From: Eutrophocola sp964601805
GTDB lineage: Bacteria > Pseudomonadota > Gammaproteobacteria > Pseudomonadales > Pseudohongiellaceae
Reading direction: 5' to 3'
NCBI GenBank assembly: GCA_964601805.1
Contig: CAZROW010000053.1
Location: 1 to 21,646 of the forward strand
DNA: 21,646 bases
Shown here: positions 1 through 7,029 of the stretch, piece after piece
Numbering within the stretch: the stretch's first letter is position 1
Layout of the letters: each line of letters opens with the position of its first letter
Program-made: the position numbers and the translations under genes
Notes under the pieces: generated by a model
The model's database searches: none
Seen by the model: only the letters and a program-made list of their open reading frames with translations
What the model was told of the DNA's origin: nothing

Positions 1-21
1 CAAGGGACAAGGGACAAGGGA
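1..21. repeat. Tandem heptamer, three copies of CAAGGGA
   Basis: Three perfect head-to-tail copies of the heptamer CAAGGGA open the window and may continue to its left. Its reverse complement recurs at 226-239, so the REP pair between them is bracketed by inverted copies. This looks like a short VNTR-type array. No gene is seen in 1-236. Confidence 0.75.
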
Positions 22-56
22 CGACACATTGGGCTTTCACGAATGCCCGGGACATT

Positions 57-92
57 GTAGGTCGGGATAGACGCGAAGCGTCGTTTCCCGAC
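57..92 (+). repeat. REP-like hairpin 1 (GTAG head, plus orientation)
   Basis: A GTAG tetranucleotide (57-60) is followed by a two-tier hairpin: outer arms GTCGGGA (61-67) and TCCCGAC (86-92), inner arms GACGC (70-74) and GCGTC (78-82), and a GAA loop. A GTAG next to an imperfect palindrome is the hallmark of REP elements recognised by RAYT transposases. It pairs with the oppositely oriented hairpin at 124-154, giving an arrangement like a BIME. Confidence 0.7.
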
Positions 93-123
93 ATGGATAT
101 TCACCTGAAGTGAAATATTCTTC

Positions 124-154
124 GTCGGCAAACGCTTCGCTAATGCCGACCTAC
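124..154 (-). repeat. REP-like hairpin 2 (GTAG head, minus orientation)
   Basis: Outer arms GTCGGCA (124-130) and TGCCGAC (144-150) enclose a short inner GC/GC stem with a TTC loop. CTAC at 151-154 reads GTAG on the minus strand, so the head lies outside the hairpin exactly as in hairpin 1 but inverted. The outer sequences TGTAGGTCGG (56-65) and CCGACCTACA (146-155) are perfect inverted repeats bounding the whole pair. Confidence 0.7.
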
Positions 155-225
155 AAAACTACGAAATACCGGTAATGTTTGGGAAAAAATTTGACATAAG
201 ATATTGAGAAATCATCCTTTTTTAG

Positions 226-239
226 TCCCTTGTCCCCTA
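226..239. repeat. Inverted copy of the heptamer repeat
   Basis: TCCCTTG followed by TCCCCTA is the reverse complement of one exact and one degenerate copy of the CAAGGGA heptamer found at 1-21. The second copy overlaps the stop codon (237-239) of the PhzF-family gene, so repeat spread has reached the very end of that gene. Confidence 0.6.
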
Positions 240-1031
240 AAGCGAAATCACCCCCCGATTAAACAACACCGCCTGTCCGCTCATGGCGACCCGTTCCCCG
301 GCGTAACGGCAGCGCAGGTCGCCGCCACGGGCCGAGACCTGCCTGGCGGTAAATTCTGGCTTGCCGGTAATGCGATGCCAGTAGGGAATCAGGCTGCAAT
401 AGATCGAGCCGGTGACCGGGTCCTCGTTAATGCCCACCCGGGGTGCAAAAAAGCGCGAAACAAAGTCACAGTCAGCTCCCCTGGCAGTCACGATCAGGCC
501 CTTGAAATCCAGGGTCATGACCCTGGCCGGCTCAGGGGTGATGGACCTGACAATGGCTTCGTTTTCAAGCTCTGCCAGGCAATTGCCGGCGGAGGTGGCC
601 AGGTTGACTGGCCGCGCGCCACAGATATCGGCCACTTTTGACACCAGGGCATCGGTGTTATCCGGGGTTTCGAGGGGTCTTGCGGGGAAGTCCAGTGTAA
701 ACCAGTCCCTTTCCTGGGTGACCGTCAGTTCCCCACTGTTGGTCTGGAAGTGGTAGGTTCCGGCAGCCGTATCCGGGTCCAGGGACAGGACAAAAGCGGT
801 TGCCAGTGTGGCGTGACCGCACAGGTCGACTTCCACTTTGGGGGTGAACCAGCGCAGGGCATAGCCCTTGCCGGTTTTCACGAAAAACGCGGTTTCAGAA
901 AGGTTGTTTTCCGCGGCAATGGTCTGCATGAGGTCATCGTCCAGCCACTTTTCCAGGGGGCAGATGGCCGCCGGGTTGCCTCCAAAAAGGCGGTCAGTAA
1001 AAGCGTCTACGAGGAACAGTGGCAGGTCCAT
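237..1031 (-). CDS. PhzF-family isomerase (PhzC/PhzF epimerase fold)
   Basis: A 264-residue protein of the PhzF / YddE / YHI9 family, which has the two-domain diaminopimelate-epimerase fold and probably acts as a cytosolic isomerase. The physiological substrate of most members is unknown. Visible family marks are the N-terminal VDAFTDRLFGGNPAAI, the NLSETAF segment with the presumed catalytic Glu46, the CGHATLA motif (71-77) and a C-terminal FFAPRVGINEDPVTGS segment. The length is normal. The ATG start has a GAGG about six bases upstream. It is the last gene of the minus-strand run, 21 bases after hemW, so it may be co-transcribed. There are no phenazine genes nearby, so a role in phenazine synthesis is unlikely. 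The family call is firm; the function is not known. Confidence 0.9.
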   Translation of the reverse strand: MDLPLFLVDAFTDRLFGGNPAAICPLEKWLDDDLMQTIAAENNLSETAFFVKTGKGYALRWFTPKVEVDLCGHATLATAFVLSLDPDTAAGTYHFQTNSGELTVTQERDWFTLDFPARPLETPDNTDALVSKVADICGARPVNLATSAGNCLAELENEAIVRSITPEPARVMTLDFKGLIVTARGADCDFVSRFFAPRVGINEDPVTGSIYCSLIPYWHRITGKPEFTARQVSARGGDLRCRYAGERVAMSGQAVLFNRGVISL

Positions 1032-1052
1032 GAAAACCTCGCGCGTCAGTGA

Positions 1053-2240
1053 TCAGGTCTCTGAGTGTAACGGAATGTGGTCCGGCTTTGGATTGGTCCC
1101 GGCAAGAAATTGACCCAGCACGTCATTGAGAAAACGATAACCGGTGTCCGTGGTGGCCAGCCGGTCTGTTCTCAGCAATCCTTTGCTACGCAAGTGAGCA
1201 AGCGAGTCTTCAATGCTTTCCAGGGACAGGCCGGTGCGCGGGGCAAACAGGGAATCCTGGACACCGTCACGCAGGCGCAGGGCGTTCATGAAAAACTCCA
1301 GCGGCAGGTCGTCGACCGCGATGGGGGCGGATTCCGCCGTCAGGTTTTTACCGTCTGCCAGGTATCCTGAAGGCTGCCTTATTTTGCGGGTACGCGTAAT
1401 GCTGCCTGTTTCGGGCAAGGTGATCTTGCCGTGGGCACCGGCACCAATACCCAGGTAATCGCCAAACTCCCAGTAGTTCAGGTTGTGCCGGGATGGTCTG
1501 CCTGGCCGGGCATAGGCAGAGACCTCGTATCGTACGAGGTCATGGTCGGCCAGCAGGGCAATCCCTTCATCCTGCATGGTGGCAATGGCATCATCAGCCG
1601 GCAGCTCGGGCGGGCGCCGGTAAAATACCGTGTTGGGTTCGATGGTGAGCTGGTACCAGGACAGGTGGGCCGGCTCCAGGGACAAGGCTGTTTGCAGGTC
1701 CGCCATGGCCTGTTGGGGTGACTGGTGGGGCAGGGCGAACATCAGGTCCAGGTTGAAGTTGTCGAATCCGGCTTCCCGGGCCTTGCCGGCGGCGGCCAGG
1801 GCCTCGTTATCGTCATGGACGCGTCCGAGTCGCTGCAGGAAGGACTGCTGGAAACTCTGGATGCCCAGGGACAAGCGGTTGATGCCGGCTGCGCGAAACT
1901 GCCTGAATTTCCGGGTTTCAAACGTACCCGGATTGGCTTCCAGTGTGATCTCGATATTCGAAGCAAATGGTATGCGGCCGGCAGTTTCGTCGAGCAGCCT
2001 GGCCAGTGAACCAGGGGAAAACAGGCTGGGCGTGCCACCACCGATAAAGATTGATGCCAGCTCACGACCCTGGACGAAATCACTGTCGCTGTCCAGGTCA
2101 GCCAACAATTGATTGATATAGTCGTGTTCCGGCAAATCGCCCTGGTAGGTGTGGGAATTGAAATCGCAGTAGGGGCACTTTTTCAGGCACCAGGGAATGT
2201 GGATATACAGGGAAAGCGGCGGCAGGGTCAGCCTGTTCAT
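1053..2240 (-). CDS. hemW: Heme chaperone HemW (radical SAM family)
   Basis: A 395-residue radical SAM protein. The cluster-binding motif is CLKKCPYCDF with Cys18, Cys22 and Cys25 (CxxxCxxC), followed by GGGTPS at 67-72, the SAM-contacting glycine-rich loop. The later SRHNLNYWEFGDYLGIGAGAHG region is characteristic of HemW rather than of the coproporphyrinogen oxidase HemN, which has a different N-terminus. HemW binds heme and delivers it to respiratory enzymes; older annotations call it oxygen-independent coproporphyrinogen III oxidase. The start overlaps the rdgB stop by four bases (ATGA), so translation is probably coupled. The rdgB-hemW pair is conserved in many gammaproteobacteria. Confidence 0.95.
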   Translation of the reverse strand: MNRLTLPPLSLYIHIPWCLKKCPYCDFNSHTYQGDLPEHDYINQLLADLDSDSDFVQGRELASIFIGGGTPSLFSPGSLARLLDETAGRIPFASNIEITLEANPGTFETRKFRQFRAAGINRLSLGIQSFQQSFLQRLGRVHDDNEALAAAGKAREAGFDNFNLDLMFALPHQSPQQAMADLQTALSLEPAHLSWYQLTIEPNTVFYRRPPELPADDAIATMQDEGIALLADHDLVRYEVSAYARPGRPSRHNLNYWEFGDYLGIGAGAHGKITLPETGSITRTRKIRQPSGYLADGKNLTAESAPIAVDDLPLEFFMNALRLRDGVQDSLFAPRTGLSLESIEDSLAHLRSKGLLRTDRLATTDTGYRFLNDVLGQFLAGTNPKPDHIPLHSET

Positions 2241-2848
2241 GCCGGGAAAGTGTCAGCAAGCTGCCTGAGCGCCTGGGCGCGATGACTGATCTGGTTCTTG
2301 ACCGCCGGGTCCAGTTCGGCAGAAGCACAATCGTGGTCCGGCACGTGAAAAAGCGGATCGTAGCCGAAACCGTTCACCCCGCTCTCCTCAAACAGGATCA
2401 CACCTTCCCAGCTACCCTGGCAGATCAGCGGCATCGGGTCATCGGGATAGCGCACCAGGGCCAGGCAGCATTGAAATCGGGCCGTGCGCTGATCAAAGGG
2501 CACCTGTTCCAGGTTTTCCAGCAACAGGGCATTGTTGGCCGCATCCACGACTTCCCGTTCACCTTCCAGCCCGCTGTAGCGCGCTGAATAAATACCCGGC
2601 TCGCCATTGAGTGCATCCACTACCAGGCCGGAATCATCTGCCAGGGCCGGCAGTCCGGAAAGCTTGCTGGCATGGCGTGCCTTGATGATGGCGTTTTCCA
2701 CGAAACTGAGCCCGTCTTCTACGGCATCGGGAATATCGAATTCAGATTGCGGGACCAGGGTGACCTGTTTCTCGGCCAGGATCGCCTGCAACTCTTTCAG
2801 TTTGCCGGAGTTGCTGCTGGCGAGAACGATTTTGTTCATAGTGGTCAT
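2237..2848 (-). CDS. rdgB: XTP/dITP diphosphatase (RdgB/HAM1)
   Basis: A 203-residue nucleoside triphosphate pyrophosphatase that hydrolyses dITP, XTP and related non-canonical purine nucleotides to monophosphates, keeping them out of DNA and RNA. Visible motifs are SSNSGK (11-16), FVENAIIKAR (49-58), ADDSGL (70-75), GFGYDPLF and the C-terminal SHRAQAL. The length is typical. Two starts are possible: Met1 (2848) and Met4 (2839, giving MNKIVLASSN, the more usual family N-terminus); neither has a convincing Shine-Dalgarno. It is the first gene after gap 1 in the direction of transcription, so its promoter may lie in or beyond the gap. Confidence 0.95.
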   Translation of the reverse strand: MTTMNKIVLASSNSGKLKELQAILAEKQVTLVPQSEFDIPDAVEDGLSFVENAIIKARHASKLSGLPALADDSGLVVDALNGEPGIYSARYSGLEGEREVVDAANNALLLENLEQVPFDQRTARFQCCLALVRYPDDPMPLICQGSWEGVILFEESGVNGFGYDPLFHVPDHDCASAELDPAVKNQISHRAQALRQLADTFPA

Positions 2849-2888
2849 AGTAATTTCTGGCAGGTACCTGGAAGCCGATTAGTATTTT

Positions 2889-2904
2889 CCCTTTTTCCCT
2901 TTTT
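2889..2904. repeat. Tandem octamer CCCTTTTT, two copies, running into the gap
   Basis: Two perfect copies of CCCTTTTT end one base before the N run, and the next base (C) starts a third. A low-complexity array here probably contributed to the assembly break. Confidence 0.6.
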
Positions 2905-2905
2905 C

Positions 2906-3005
2906 NNNNNNNNNNNNNNNNNNNNNNNNNNNNNNNNNNNNNNNNNNNNNNNNNNNNNNNNNNNNNNNNNNNNNNNNNNNNNNNNNNNNNNNNNNNNNNN
3001 NNNNN
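2906..3005. other. Assembly gap 1 (100 N)
   Basis: Exactly 100 N, the usual placeholder for a gap of unknown size. The left edge is a pyrimidine tandem repeat and the right edge is the first base of a REP-like hairpin. It lies between rdgB and the DUF4426 gene. The 294 bases without a gene here (2849-3142) hold the rdgB upstream region, the octamer repeats, the gap, two REP-like hairpins and a TTTATC array. Confidence 0.99.
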
Positions 3006-3041
3006 GTCGGCAAACGGCTCTGCGAGCCTATGCCGACCTAC
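3006..3041 (-). repeat. REP-like hairpin 3 (GTAG head, minus orientation)
   Basis: Outer arms GTCGGCA (3006-3012) and TGCCGAC (3031-3037) match hairpin 2 exactly, while the inner arms are GGCTC (3016-3020) and GAGCC (3024-3028) with a TGC loop. CTAC (3038-3041) is the minus-strand GTAG head. The inner stem differs in sequence from hairpin 2 but still pairs, which points to selection on structure. The element begins at the first base after the gap. Confidence 0.7.
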
Positions 3042-3043
3042 AC

Positions 3044-3075
3044 CTTTATCGGTTTATCCTTTTATCGCTTTATCG
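3044..3075. repeat. Degenerate tandem array of TTTATC units
   Basis: Four consecutive near-identical units: CTTTATCG, GTTTATC, CTTTTATCG and CTTTATCG. The array lies between two REP-like hairpins. Lengths vary by one base between units, as expected from slippage. Confidence 0.6.
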
Positions 3076-3092
3076 AAATCCCTGTCGAAGTC

Positions 3093-3128
3093 GCCGGATG
3101 ACGGCACTACGTGCCTCTTCCGGCCTAC
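3093..3128 (-). repeat. REP-like hairpin 4 (GCCGGA subtype)
   Basis: Outer arms GCCGGA (3093-3098) and TCCGGC (3119-3124), inner arms GGCAC (3103-3107) and GTGCC (3111-3115), TAC loop, and CTAC (3125-3128) as the minus-strand GTAG head. The architecture is that of the other elements but the outer arm sequence is changed, so this looks like a second subfamily. It ends 14 bases before the stop of the DUF4426 gene. Confidence 0.65.
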
Positions 3129-3142
3129 GAAATTTCCCGGTT

Positions 3143-3571
3143 TCAGTTGTTATACATTTTCACTTCCCAGGAAATCTCCCGCACCGGTCCGGTGCCTTCC
3201 GGCTGGACCTCGAGTGAAAAGCGCACGGTCTCGGCATTGGAATATTCAAATTCGCCAATGTAATAGATGGCGTTTTCCTCGCGGATTTCACGGAACTCGA
3301 TTTTACCCACCTGCATGAGCAGGTTGCGTTTGCCGCCGCTGACAACGGCGGGAACAGGGGTCATGGTATTACCGTCTTTCTTGCTGACACTGACATTGAG
3401 AAAGGCGCGACGGTCGCTGCGCACGATGCCATATTGTTCGGCGATATCAGCATTCAGGAAGGTGCTGTTCACAGCCTGGTAGTAAATGGTGTAGTCGCCA
3501 AAGGTGGCGGATTCTGCCATCGCGATGACTGGCGCGGTCAGCAGGAGTAGTGTCAGGATAAGTTTGCGCAT
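3143..3571 (-). CDS. Secreted DUF4426 family protein
   Basis: A 142-residue protein beginning MRKLILTLLLLTAPVIAMAES: a basic N-terminus, a hydrophobic core and a likely signal peptidase site after AMA, so about 123 residues are exported to the periplasm. The mature part (FGDYTIYYQAVNSTFL, then beta-rich sequence ending REISWEVKMYNN) fits the DUF4426 family, recognised by sequence character and by its conserved place between metW and rdgB. The start is five bases after the metW stop, so it is almost certainly co-transcribed with metX-metW. No catalytic motif is visible. Its function is unknown; the context hints at a link to methionine metabolism but does not prove one. Confidence 0.82.
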   Translation of the reverse strand: MRKLILTLLLLTAPVIAMAESATFGDYTIYYQAVNSTFLNADIAEQYGIVRSDRRAFLNVSVSKKDGNTMTPVPAVVSGGKRNLLMQVGKIEFREIREENAIYYIGEFEYSNAETVRFSLEVQPEGTGPVREISWEVKMYNN

Positions 3572-3576
3572 GCCGG

Positions 3577-4173
3577 TTAACGGGTAAAGTGGTAAATGGC
3601 GTTGATACCGAACAGGTTCGGGTGCAGGTTCATCAGGAAGCTGCTGCGGCTGTTGAAGTCCACCACGGTGCGGTGAAGGATCTTGATGTTGCGGTTTTTA
3701 CACAGGGTATCGAAATCCCGAATCGTACAGTGGTGAATATTCGGCGTGTTGAACCAGTCGTAGGGCAGGGCGCTGGATTGCGGCATATAACCCAGGCCGA
3801 GCAGGGACAGGCGGTGACGCCAGTAGGCAAAGTTCGGAAAGGTGATAATGCAGTTATCACCAATGCGCAGCATTTCCTCGACCAGAATGTCCGGGCGCTG
3901 GACGGTTTGCAGTGTTTGCGCCAGCAGCACGGTGTCGAAACTGCCGGAGATGAAGTTCGACAGGCCCTTGTCCAGGTCCTGCTCGATGACATTGACGCCA
4001 GCCTGCAGACAGCTGTTGATGTTGTCGGGATCAATTTCCAGGCCGCAGTCGCTGATGTTTTTTTCCTGCTTCAACTGGGCAAGAAAAGATCCATCGCCAC
4101 AACCCAGGTCGAGCACACGGGTATTGGGCTCAATCCACTGTTTGATAATTTCCAGGTCAGCACGTAATCCCAT
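3577..4173 (-). CDS. metW: MetW, class I SAM-methyltransferase-like methionine biosynthesis protein
   Basis: A 198-residue protein with methyltransferase motif I, VLDLGCGDGSF (20-30), and the acidic end of the second strand (GLEIDPDN). It ends in the conserved MetW tail with LHPNLFGINAIYHF. MetW works with MetX in the acylation of homoserine, the first committed step of methionine synthesis in many proteobacteria. The ATG overlaps the metX stop by one base (TGATG), so the two are translationally coupled, which supports an obligate partnership. The length is typical of the family. Confidence 0.95.
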   Translation of the reverse strand: MGLRADLEIIKQWIEPNTRVLDLGCGDGSFLAQLKQEKNISDCGLEIDPDNINSCLQAGVNVIEQDLDKGLSNFISGSFDTVLLAQTLQTVQRPDILVEEMLRIGDNCIITFPNFAYWRHRLSLLGLGYMPQSSALPYDWFNTPNIHHCTIRDFDTLCKNRNIKILHRTVVDFNSRSSFLMNLHPNLFGINAIYHFTR

Positions 4174-5363
4174 CAGCCGGCTTCTCCTGTGACTTCCCGG
4201 TTCACGTTATCCATGTAGGACTTCAGTGCCTGGATGTAGCGCGGAATGGGCAACAGGAAGGCATCATGCCCCTGGTCTGCATCGATGTTCAGGTAGCTGA
4301 CCGGTTTCTTTGCCTTGAGCAACGTGTTGACGATTTCCCGTGAACGTTCTGGTGGAAAGCGCCAGTCGCTGGTGAAGGACACGACGAGAAACTTGCACTG
4401 GCTTTCAGCGAAAGCCTTGCTCAGGTCAAAGTTGTAATCCACGGCCGGGTCAAAATAATCCAGTGTCTTGGTGATCAGCAGATAGGTATTGGCGTCGAAC
4501 TTACTGGAAAAGGATTCACCCTTGTACTTCAGGTAGCTTTCCACCTGGAAGTCGACTTCATAACTGAAATTCAGTTTTCCGGTGCGCAGGTCACGGCCAA
4601 AGTTGCCTTCAATGGCATCCTTGCCGAACTTGTCACGCATGGCCAGGTCAGACAGGTAGTTGATATGGCCCACCATGCGGGCCAGCATCAGGCCGCGCTT
4701 CGGGTAGGTATTGAAGTCATAGTAACGGCCGTCATGAAAATCCGGGTCACTGGTAATGGATTGCCTGGCCACTTCGTTGAACGCAATATTCTGTGCTGAC
4801 AACTTGGGCGCCGCGGCAATGATGATCGCATGCTGCAGGCGCTGCGGGTAGGAAATGGCCCAGCGCATGACCTGCATGCCACCCAGGCTGCCACCAATCA
4901 CGGCAGCCCACTTTTCAATACCCAGGCGGTCAGCCAGGCGGGCCTGGCTTTTTACCCAGTCGCGCACGGTAATAATGGGAAAGTCCGGGCCGAAGGGTTT
5001 GCCTGTATCAGGGTTGATCGAGGAAGGTCCGGTGCTGCCTGCGCAGCCGCCAAGATTGTTCAGGCACACGATGAAAAAGCGGTTGGTATCAAATGCCTTG
5101 CCCGGGCCGATACAGCAATCCCACCAGCCGGGTTTTTCCTTTTCATTGTCCGGATCATGGTAGCCGGCAGCATGGTGGTCACCGCTCAGGGCATGACAGA
5201 TCAGGACAGCATTGGATTTGTCCGCGTTCAGCTCACCGTAGGTTTCCACCTTCAGGTCATACTGGTCAATCACCCGTCCGCTGCGCAACTCCAGCGGCTC
5301 ATCAAAATGAATGAGCTCCGGCGTCACGAGTCCGACAGAATCAGCTGGAAAGGTCCTTGCCAT
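4173..5363 (-). CDS. metX: Homoserine O-acyltransferase MetX
   Basis: A 396-residue alpha/beta-hydrolase-fold acyltransferase that activates homoserine for methionine synthesis. The nucleophile is Ser159 in GGSLGGMQ (157-164); Asp333 in FTSDWRFPPERS and His366 in DADQGHDAFLLP complete the triad. LNNLGGCAGSTGPSSINP (101-118) is the family's oxyanion and substrate region. Whether it uses acetyl-CoA or succinyl-CoA cannot be decided by eye: the Pseudomonas enzyme paired with MetW is a succinyltransferase, so succinyl-CoA is the better guess. The N-terminus (PADSVGLVTPELIHFDEPL) agrees with relatives and supports this ATG, although no Shine-Dalgarno is evident. It lies 54 bases after yggT. Confidence 0.95.
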   Translation of the reverse strand: MARTFPADSVGLVTPELIHFDEPLELRSGRVIDQYDLKVETYGELNADKSNAVLICHALSGDHHAAGYHDPDNEKEKPGWWDCCIGPGKAFDTNRFFIVCLNNLGGCAGSTGPSSINPDTGKPFGPDFPIITVRDWVKSQARLADRLGIEKWAAVIGGSLGGMQVMRWAISYPQRLQHAIIIAAAPKLSAQNIAFNEVARQSITSDPDFHDGRYYDFNTYPKRGLMLARMVGHINYLSDLAMRDKFGKDAIEGNFGRDLRTGKLNFSYEVDFQVESYLKYKGESFSSKFDANTYLLITKTLDYFDPAVDYNFDLSKAFAESQCKFLVVSFTSDWRFPPERSREIVNTLLKAKKPVSYLNIDADQGHDAFLLPIPRYIQALKSYMDNVNREVTGEAG

Positions 5364-5417
5364 AAGCTAGTGTAGTGTATGACTGATAATTGTAATTTTG
5401 GGCGTCAGTACCAGTGA

Positions 5418-6020
5418 TCAGATGCCGATCACAAACAGGGCGGCCTGCTGGCCCAACCCGAGTCCCTGGCGCAGTGTACCCACTACCATGATTTCAACCA
5501 CCTGGATGCCAAGGAAAATAAAGATTGGCGACAGGTCCAGTCCCCCCATGGGTGGAATAATTTTTCGAAACAGCATTTGCAGCGGTTCAAGAATCTGGTG
5601 AATGAGCAGCAGGGCTGGGTTGCCGCTGTAGGGTGCCACCCAGCTGACGATAACCACGATGAGCAGTCCCCAGAAATAGATTTTCAATATGTAGGACACC
5701 ATACCCAGAAAGGCCCAGCTGATCAGGGTACCCACCCCCGGCAGGACAAACCCGGCGGCAAAAATCATCAGGGCGCTGGCCAGTGTGCCAAATACCAGCG
5801 CGACCAGCAGGGTAGACAGGTCAAAATTGCGATAGGGCGGAATCACCCGGCGCAGGGGATTGAGCAGTGGCGCAGTCATCTTGACCAGTGCCTGCGAGAC
5901 AGGATTGTAGAAGTCGGCGCGTGTGGCCTGCAGCAGGAAGCGTAACAGCAGTGCCAGCATCAACAGGTGGCCTACTGTATTAACAATCAGTATCACGACC
6001 TGTCCCAAAGATTCACTCAT
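5418..6020 (-). CDS. yggT: YggT family integral membrane protein
   Basis: A 200-residue, strongly hydrophobic inner-membrane protein with two YGGT repeats. In each repeat a hydrophobic segment is followed by a PLLNPLRRVIPP-type (about 50-62) or ILEPLQMLFRKIIPP-type (second repeat) amphipathic stretch. About four to five membrane segments are visible. The first repeat begins after the N-terminal helix (VVILIVNTVGHLLMLALLLRFLLQ). YggT proteins have been linked to osmotic tolerance in Escherichia coli and to membrane organisation or division in other bacteria; the molecular role is unclear. It lies between proC and metX, its usual place, 41 bases after proC. Confidence 0.92.
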   Translation of the reverse strand: MSESLGQVVILIVNTVGHLLMLALLLRFLLQATRADFYNPVSQALVKMTAPLLNPLRRVIPPYRNFDLSTLLVALVFGTLASALMIFAAGFVLPGVGTLISWAFLGMVSYILKIYFWGLLIVVIVSWVAPYSGNPALLLIHQILEPLQMLFRKIIPPMGGLDLSPIFIFLGIQVVEIMVVGTLRQGLGLGQQAALFVIGI

Positions 6021-6061
6021 ACTTCTACTGCCTTTTCGTCATTTTGTGTTGCGTTCATGCG

Positions 6062-6892
6062 TTATTGCTTTTCAGCCGGAGCGGCCAGTTCCCTGGAGCG
6101 CTGCGCGGCTTTTTCCAGTGCGCGGGCAACCATAGCATTGAACTCTTCTGATTCAAACTGCCTGAGGGCGGCCTCGGTGGTACCACCGGGAGAGGTAACC
6201 CGCCGGCGCAATTCCGCGGCATCCACATCACTCTGGCTTGCCAGCGTGGCGGCACCCAGGGCGGTTTGCAGACATAACAGCCGCGCAGTTTCCGGTGCCA
6301 GGCCCTGGGCAATGGCTGCTTCCTGCATGGCTTCCATCAGCAGGAAGAAATAGGCAGGTCCTGATCCTGACAAGGCGGTAACAGCATCCATATCGGATTC
6401 CTGTTCCAGCCAGCTCACCACACCGACCGCACTGAGCAGGGATTGCGCCACCTCTTTCTGGGTGTCCGTGCATTGCGGATTGGCAAACAGGGCGCTGGCA
6501 CCTACCCGGACCAGGGCAGGGGTATTGGGCATACAGCGCACAATGGCCTGGTCCGGATGGGACCAGGACTGGAGGCTGTCCATGCTGATACCGGCCGCAA
6601 TGGAAATCAGCAGGCAGGAGTGTTCACTGAGCGTTGCCTGCAGGGGTTTGAGGACATCTGCCATGACCTGTGGTTTGACCGCCAGCATCACAGCGGACGA
6701 CTGCCTGACAATCTCGGCATTATCCTGGCAGGTATGAATCCCCTTGGCCGCCAGCTCCTCGAGTCGCGCGGTATTCGTATCCGAGGCATACAGGCAAGCC
6801 GGGTCAAAGCCATTGGCAATGAGCCCGTCAATAAGCGCGCCGGCCATGTTGCCGGCGCCGATGAATCCGATGGTCAGGTTATTCTCAGACAT
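6062..6892 (-). CDS. proC: Pyrroline-5-carboxylate reductase
   Basis: A 276-residue cytosolic enzyme that reduces 1-pyrroline-5-carboxylate to proline with NAD(P)H, the last step of proline synthesis. The dinucleotide-binding loop is GFIGAGNMAGAL (9-20). MPNTP (121-125), SGSGPAYFF (175-183) and TSPGGTTE (233-240) are the classical family motifs of the substrate and dimerisation regions. The length is standard. It follows yggS after a 137-base spacer (6893-7029) in which I see no gene. The yggS-proC-yggT order is widely conserved in proteobacteria. Confidence 0.96.
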   Translation of the reverse strand: MSENNLTIGFIGAGNMAGALIDGLIANGFDPACLYASDTNTARLEELAAKGIHTCQDNAEIVRQSSAVMLAVKPQVMADVLKPLQATLSEHSCLLISIAAGISMDSLQSWSHPDQAIVRCMPNTPALVRVGASALFANPQCTDTQKEVAQSLLSAVGVVSWLEQESDMDAVTALSGSGPAYFFLLMEAMQEAAIAQGLAPETARLLCLQTALGAATLASQSDVDAAELRRRVTSPGGTTEAALRQFESEEFNAMVARALEKAAQRSRELAAPAEKQ

Positions 6893-7029
6893 TCGCCAAT
6901 TGTACTATAACGAAGGCGTCGCAGGCGGAATCACACAAAGCGTCATTCCACGGGACAGGTTCTGGTCACAGGACTCATTCTTCACCGGAGTAGCCCGTCA
7001 CTGCTTTGACAGGCGAAATGTTACGCAAA

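Noticed and set aside
191..219. TTGACA at 191-196 as a promoter
   Set aside because: No acceptable -10 follows at 15-19 bases, and it points into the 3' end of a gene on the opposite strand.
237..1031. Phenazine biosynthesis
   Set aside because: Only a PhzF-fold protein is present; no other phz gene is in the window and most PhzF-family members are unrelated to phenazines.
1..3128. A CRISPR array, given the repeated hairpins and tandem units
   Set aside because: Hairpins are irregularly spaced, inverted and not separated by uniform spacers, and no cas gene is present.
2672..3217. An open frame crossing gap 1
   Set aside because: It is continuous only because N codons are not read as stops, and it is antisense to rdgB and DUF4426.
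3589..4167. A 192-codon open frame on the plus strand over metW
   Set aside because: It is the reverse shadow of metW, which has methyltransferase motif I and the metX overlap; the shadow has no recognisable motif.
6893..7029. A proC promoter at TATAGT (minus strand, 6904-6909)
   Set aside because: It would place transcription start only a few bases before ATG and no -35 element is present at proper spacing.
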